From Elizabethkingia argenteiflava (GTDB taxonomy: Bacteria; Bacteroidota; Bacteroidia; Flavobacteriales; Weeksellaceae), in the NCBI RefSeq assembly GCF_009904105.1, contig NZ_JAAABJ010000519.1, positions 23,614-87,613 on the forward strand: a stretch of DNA of 64,000 nucleotides. The letters run 5' to 3'. The notes under the pieces were generated by a model. That model ran no database searches, was not told the origin of the DNA, and saw only the letters and a program-made list of their open reading frames with translations. Shown here in pieces: positions 58,604-64,000 of the stretch (the stretch's first letter is position 1; each line of letters opens with the position of its first letter). The position numbers and the translations under genes are program-made.

Positions 58604-59269
58604 TTACAATCCGAACCATTCGTTCGAAGTTTCCCAATAGATTTCCCGATAATCTCCGATGATTTTTTGAGCCAATGCATAATGCTGGTTGTGAGAATTA
58701 GGGCTTTTATAAGCCACACAGAAGATGCCTGCGCTATGAGCCGCTTGAATTCCATTAGTAGAGTCTTCTATTACCATGCAATCTCTTTTTTCTTCCCCCG
58801 ATAGGCTTGCTGCGAGTTCAAAGATTTCAGGATGAGGTTTGGACTGAGCCAACTCTGCACCACTAATTTTATCCATAAAATATTCAGTCAATTTAAACTT
58901 TTCAAATACCCAATCAATAGTCTTCATACTGGCTGAAGAGGCTAAGATCATTTTAACCCCATTTTGGTGATAATTTTTTATCAGATCTTTTACCCCTGGA
59001 ATTAGGTCGAAATCCGGAGCATGATCAAAGTGAAATTTAAAACGTTCTCTTTTTTTTTCGACTAATTTCTGTGCATTTATAGAAAGATTGAAGAAACGAA
59101 TCAGCTCATTACATACACTTAATGTGGTTTTTCCTGTAAAAGCATTGAACATATCTTCAGTCACAGGGAGTTTGTAGTGTTGAAACATTTCGAAGTAAGC
59201 TTTTTTGTGCAGAGGCTCAGTGTCCACAATTACACCATCCATATCAAAAAGTACTGCTTTTAAAGGCAT
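58604..59269 (-). CDS. HAD-superfamily phosphatase (beta-phosphoglucomutase-like)
   Basis: A 221-aa protein: MPLKAVLFDMDGVIVDTEPL (motif I DxD), MILASSASMKTIDWV (motif II Ser), SKPHPEIFELAA (motif III Lys) and MVIEDSTNGIQAAHSAG (motif IV). The cap domain and length fit the beta-phosphoglucomutase/phosphatase group; likely a sugar-phosphate phosphatase or mutase. It is read from the minus strand, 36 bases after the hydrolase gene stop. Confidence 0.88.
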   Translation of the reverse strand: MPLKAVLFDMDGVIVDTEPLHKKAYFEMFQHYKLPVTEDMFNAFTGKTTLSVCNELIRFFNLSINAQKLVEKKRERFKFHFDHAPDFDLIPGVKDLIKNYHQNGVKMILASSASMKTIDWVFEKFKLTEYFMDKISGAELAQSKPHPEIFELAASLSGEEKRDCMVIEDSTNGIQAAHSAGIFCVAYKSPNSHNQHYALAQKIIGDYREIYWETSNEWFGL

Positions 59270-59292
59270 ATTTTATATTTTTTAGTTTTTTA

Positions 59293-59300
59293 CAAATTTA
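59293..59300 (-). promoter_or_regulatory. Possible promoter -7 element for the HAD gene
   Basis: On the minus strand this reads TAAATTTG, fitting TANNTTTG, 23 bases before the HAD start. No TTG occurs at the expected distance upstream, so it is only suggestive. Confidence 0.3.
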
Positions 59301-59305
59301 AACTT

Positions 59306-60706
59306 TTATGTGTATGTTTTTTGATGTTTATGTACCCAATTTTTTATTAATTCCAAAACTTTTGGAGAAAAAGTTTCTTCGATCTCTTCGTATTCTGAAG
59401 GACTACCGCTTTTTGCTGTTTGAAAAAGATGATTCAGACCAGGTATTTCAACCATTTCCACCGCCTTATTTTCTGCTTGTAATAAGGCTTTTCGGATCGC
59501 TTCTAGATTTTCTTTTGCAGTTACCTGAGTATCCAAACTTCCATTTAGAGCCAAAACAGGAATTTTTAATTGTTTTAAATATTCTGTAGGTGTGGATTTT
59601 AAAAAGTAAACCATCCAAGGGTTCGTTTGTTGAATTAATCTATGGGAGATCAACTCTTGAGCTTTTTTAGAGTCTGTATTTTTATTTTCTATAAAGAAAT
59701 TATTTAGGGCCTTATGAGCGTCTTCTGCGAATTGATTTCCTTTGTAGGTTCTCACAAAATTGAAAAAATAACTTTTAAGCTTTAGATCTTCCTTTATTTG
59801 CTCAGGAGAAACCCCCGATACTTCAAGAATTCTCTTATTTTGTAAAATGAGAAGTTCATTACCAGGTAGGCCAGGTGCCGCCAATAAGATAATGTTCCGA
59901 ATTTTTTCCTCTTTAGCCGCTACCATAGCTGCAATGGCACCGCCTTCACTATGGCCTATTAGTCCAATATTGGTAAAACCCCTACCTTCTAAGAAATGAA
60001 AGGCTGCTGTAATATCAGTAGCGAAATTTTCTGAGGTATCGGTATTTTTACCCGGAGAAGATCCTCCGATACCTCTATCGTCGAGTCTTAAGCTTGCAAT
60101 ATTATTTTTAGCCAGATAATCCGCTATCACAGCAAAAGGTTTATGTCCATATATTTCGCTATCTCTATTTTGAGCTCCAGATCCTGTGATTAATACATAT
60201 AAGGGAGTTTGAAAAGTCCATTTCTCAGGAAGACAAAGTGTTCCTGCGAGGGTATTCCCATCTATAGGATTGATAAAATTTACCTCCTCCGAAGGATAGT
60301 CAAAAGGAGGTTTCGGTGTTTGTGGAAATACCTTATTGCTTTCTGAAGAAGGAGTGAAAAAAAAACCTATAATTTTATCTTTTTCCGAGAATGTGAGTCG
60401 GATGTCTATTTTAGAACGAGAGAAATCAGTATGGTAAACTATTGATTTTTTTCCATTGATCACATCTTTTTTATGGGAATTTATTTTAATAAAATCTCCT
60501 ATTTGTAGCGTTAGCTGACTTTGTATTTCTTGTAAAGTTTTTTCGTTAAGCTGGGTAAGAATACTCGCATCTAAATACGTTGTACACACATCGTATTTTT
60601 TATTGTGAAAATTTTGTAAAAATTCTTCTCCTATTTTTTCAATAGCCTGGGCATTCACACTTTGGAAGGTGATGAACACAATGAACAGAATAAATTTATT
60701 TCTCAT
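59306..60706 (-). CDS. Secreted DUF3887 + alpha/beta hydrolase
   Basis: A 466-aa protein with a signal peptide (MRNKFILFIVFITFQSVNAQ). Residues ~20-120 form a DUF3887-like domain (EEFLQNFHNKKYDVCTTYLD). The rest is an alpha/beta hydrolase of the serine-aminopeptidase S33 type: LYVLITGSGAQNRDSE, LRLDDRGIGGSS, IGLIGHSEGGAIAAM (nucleophile in GHSEGG), LALNGSLDTQV (Asp) and IPGLNHLFQ (His). Probably a periplasmic esterase or peptidase. Confidence 0.85.
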   Translation of the reverse strand: MRNKFILFIVFITFQSVNAQAIEKIGEEFLQNFHNKKYDVCTTYLDASILTQLNEKTLQEIQSQLTLQIGDFIKINSHKKDVINGKKSIVYHTDFSRSKIDIRLTFSEKDKIIGFFFTPSSESNKVFPQTPKPPFDYPSEEVNFINPIDGNTLAGTLCLPEKWTFQTPLYVLITGSGAQNRDSEIYGHKPFAVIADYLAKNNIASLRLDDRGIGGSSPGKNTDTSENFATDITAAFHFLEGRGFTNIGLIGHSEGGAIAAMVAAKEEKIRNIILLAAPGLPGNELLILQNKRILEVSGVSPEQIKEDLKLKSYFFNFVRTYKGNQFAEDAHKALNNFFIENKNTDSKKAQELISHRLIQQTNPWMVYFLKSTPTEYLKQLKIPVLALNGSLDTQVTAKENLEAIRKALLQAENKAVEMVEIPGLNHLFQTAKSGSPSEYEEIEETFSPKVLELIKNWVHKHQKTYT

Positions 60707-60740
60707 AACATCAGATTTTGATGTGTAAGATATTAATTTT

Positions 60741-61130
60741 TTAAAAAACCTTCAAGATATCTAAAACCAGTGTTTTAGCATTATTTTTATCGTTTAAAGT
60801 TTGTGGTGAAGTTATCTCTCCGAAATTTAGTTTGATTCCGGGGTCATCATGCTTATTTGAATTTGTAAAATGATTAGGTGAACCCCCATTAATTTGGAAG
60901 GCCTGGGCTTATTTTCGAAGTTTTTTGCTTAATCTTAGTATATCATCCATCTCTATGTATCTCATAGATCGTAAATCTTCAATGCATCTTGATAAATTTG
61001 GCATAGGATAAGGATAAACATTAAAAGTGAAGATTACACTTCATCCCTCCAATGTGGGCTTTAGTATTTTAAATAATGCGTCCATTATATTAAAAAGATC
61101 TCCAGGATTCTGATTAATGCATTTAGTTTT
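60741..61130 (-). pseudogene. Decayed gene, product unidentified
   Basis: A single minus-strand frame of 130 codons is interrupted by only two in-frame stops, whereas AT-rich noncoding DNA would be expected to contain many more. The translated pieces look protein-like: GDLFNIMDALFKILKPTLEG, then VYPYPMPNLSRCIEDLRSM, and near the end DDPGIKLNFGEITSPQTLN with a regular C-terminal VLDILKVF. No start codon is clear. I do not recognise the family. It sits beside two other decayed genes. Confidence 0.45.
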
Positions 61131-61151
61131 TTAAATTCCCAGATTTGTTTA

Positions 61152-62003
61152 TTATCGTATACTATTTAATATATCATTCATATACTTTTTAGGCGTTTTC
61201 CCTTTAATTTTTCGGAATGTTTTAGAAAGGTGGCTCACATCTGTAAAACCAAATTCAGAGGCGATCTGCCTTAATTTCAAACCTCCAATGCTTAATCTCT
61301 TCTCAATGAGAGCTATTCTATAATTGTCAAGATATTCTTGATAAGATATGCCAAAATGAGGTTTAAAATAGTTGCTAAAATAAGTGGGTGAAATGTTGAA
61401 ATGTGCAGAAACTTCCTTTACCTTCAATTTCTCTCTATTATAGATGTTTTCATGTATAAAAGATATCATTTTTTCAAAACTTAGTTACTCTTTATGAACA
61501 CTAGTATTTCGATCTTTAAGTATTTCCCTAATCATTCCGAAAATACTTAACAATTGATAATAAGCAATCGGAGAAGCTCCAATATTTTTATGCTGGCTGT
61601 ATGCAATTAGATTATTGACTGTTGATTTTAAAATATTGTTACACGGTTCGCCAATGCATATTTTAACTTCCTTTAGCCATTTCATTTCCATAAGTATTTC
61701 TGGTGACCCTATTTTAAACTCATCGGGTGCTAAATGTCTTTTACTTTCAAAATAACTTTCTGTAAATTTTATATAAGTAAAATGGGTCATCGTTTCCATT
61801 GTGAAAGAATGAAATTCTCTTGGAGCGATCAGAAAAAGATCACCAGCCTCATACGGCATAATATGATTGTTTAAATGATGTATACTCCTTCCGGAATGTA
61901 TGTAAACTAATTCATAATAAGTATGCTAATGGTGTGAACAAGAAGAACATAGACCTTAGATATCCTCAATGACCAATGGATCAAATTGATTTAAAACCTT
62001 CAT
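61152..62003 (-). pseudogene. AraC-family regulator, broken by in-frame stops
   Basis: One continuous minus-strand frame of about 283 codons runs from an ATG (MKVLNQFDPLVIEDI) to the stop at 61152, with no frameshift but three nonsense codons: after EDI, in HH*H, and after VHKE at 61485. The N-terminal cupin-like part (AGDLFLIAPREFHSF) and the C-terminal double HTH (KEVSAHFNISPTYFSNYFK, LRQIASEFGFTDVSHLSKTF) are clear. It diverges from the enoate-reductase remnant, which it may have regulated. Confidence 0.82.
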
Positions 62004-62516
62004 AGTATATATTAAAGTATAAAACAAATTTACATTTTTCATCAAAAGGAAAGTCACTAAAGATTAACAAGTGTAGTTGAGTAATAAAGATGATTTCATG
62101 AGTTAATTAAAATCGGAATTGGCTAAAGGCATCTAAAAAGCATCTTTTAACCTTGCGTATCAGAACTAAGATTAATAAAAAGTTTTTAGAAAAACTGTAT
62201 AGCCTTATACTTTGCACTTTTGCCAAATATATATTAGTTCCATTCTCTTAATAAATAAAATATTTTTTATATCATCAAGATCAGGGTTCTACTGTTTTGT
62301 TGGGATAGGATCAGTTGTTCTGTAGTTTTTCAAATAAAAATGAATAATAATCCAGAACGATTTAAAGAATCTTTTTCATGATTCATTAGGCTTTATAATT
62401 CCCCTTTTGCATATATTTTAGAGATGCTGCAATTGAAATAAATTTACCTTTAATTGAAATAAATTTACAAATTTTAAAATTTATGATCATCTAATTTTGG
62501 AAAAAAATAAGTATTG
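62004..62516. other. Divergent intergenic region between two decayed genes
   Basis: No gene seen. It holds the direct repeat at 62431-62468 and, on the minus strand near the AraC start, a TAAATTTG element (62025-62032) fitting the Bacteroidetes -7 consensus but lacking a -33 partner. The rest is AT-rich without clear structure. Confidence 0.5.
62431..62468 (+). repeat. Two direct copies of a 17-base sequence, 21-base period
   Basis: AATTGAAATAAATTTAC occurs at 62431-62447 and again at 62452-62468. The 21-base period places both copies on the same helix face, as in AraC-type half-site pairs, and they lie about 50 bases before the enoate-reductase start. A likely (now redundant) operator for the adjacent AraC regulator; this is inference. 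Confidence 0.5.
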
Positions 62517-63635
<1,119 letters not shown>

Positions 63636-63970
63636 GAAGCCAACGAATGGATGGATGAAGACTTTGTCCATTGGTTTTTTATCAAATATTCTTGAATTAA
63701 ATTGGGATGATTTTAGGTGAATATCATTTTCAAATAGTAATGAAGTAAAAGGCCTCGTTTTTGGCGCCATTTTTCTTCTTCTCTTAATATAAAAAGATTG
63801 CACTGGAAGAGTGTGTATTCACATTGTTATAATTCCCAATCCGTTAATACTTAAAGAAAGATCATTCTAATTATATTCTATTAAACCCGTGGTTCATTTA
63901 GGATAAAAAAAAGGGAGCTGCTCATTATTAGCTAAATACCTAAATTTAATAGTCTAACAAACGATTAAAT
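63636..63970. other. 335-base stretch with no recognised gene
   Basis: AT-rich; a 47-codon minus-strand frame (63627-63770) is present but I could not match it to anything. No promoter consensus was found before the frame that starts at 63971. Confidence 0.4.
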
Positions 63971-64000
63971 ATGAACAGCTTTACCGCAAATTATGAAAAA
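63971..64000 (+). CDS. Start of an unidentified reading frame, cut by window edge
   Basis: Ten codons (MNSFTANYEK) with an A-rich leader (CAAACGATTAAAT before the ATG). The beginning fits a real gene, but too little is visible to name it; a transposase is one possibility given the surrounding decay, without direct support. Confidence 0.35.
   Translation, partial: MNSFTANYEK

Noticed and set aside
59308..59589. 93-codon plus-strand frame antisense to the alpha/beta hydrolase
   Set aside because: The opposite strand encodes the GHSEGG hydrolase with its C-terminal catalytic His; this frame shows no family features.

Overview
The window is AT-rich and reads as a Bacteroidota chromosome, most likely a flavobacterium (Weeksellaceae-like is my guess). 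Three things support this: Bacteroidetes-type promoters (TTTG-N19-TATTTTTG at 20461-20491 and 52197-52227), short Bacteroidetes-style Wza lipoproteins paired with Tyr-tailed Wzc kinases, and a compact 463-aa arginine decarboxylase. No rRNA, tRNA or CRISPR array was seen.

Region 1 (2-28137) is a surface-polysaccharide locus on the + strand. It holds the end of a sugar-nucleotide epimerase, a Wzx flippase, a PLP aminotransferase, an ATP-grasp/HAD fusion, and many glycosyltransferases (GT2, GT8, capsular type, two tandem GT14, three GT4). It also holds two acyltransferase-3 proteins, a hexapeptide acetyltransferase and a Wzy-like protein. It ends in a tight operon, driven by a clear promoter, that encodes an S26-like peptidase, a PqqD-like RRE protein, an NTP_transf_5 nucleotidyltransferase, an ABC exporter and an HprK-like kinase, running directly into wza-1 and wzc-1. 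A 1.7-kb gap (5056-6765) and a 0.36-kb stretch (18775-19135) contain decayed sequence.

Region 2 (28302-30139) has the housekeeping genes glyA and recX. Region 3 (30612-55352) is a second, Wzx/Wzy-type polysaccharide locus with its own wza-2/wzc-2. It contains a FlaA1/PglF-type 4,6-dehydratase, PglE-, PglD- and PglC-like proteins (predicted UDP-diNAc-bacillosamine synthesis and chain initiation), wecB and wecC (UDP-ManNAcA), Wzx, EpsG-like Wzy, glycosyltransferases, a DUF4838 protein, a two-domain oxidoreductase and a heparinase II/III-like protein. It closes with a TagD-like cytidylyltransferase and rmlC, rmlB, rmlA; rmlD is absent.

Region 4 (55432-60706) is housekeeping: lptB, a thiamine pyrophosphokinase, speA, then on the - strand a HAD phosphatase and a DUF3887/alpha-beta hydrolase. 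Region 5 (60741-63635) is a decay island: an unidentified gene remnant, an AraC regulator with three in-frame stops, and a divergent old-yellow-enzyme gene with frameshifts and stops. An unidentified reading frame starts at 63971 and runs off the right edge.

Together the genes describe export-ready polysaccharide production at two neighbouring loci, with ongoing gene loss at several points. All functional calls come from reading motifs and have not been checked by database search.
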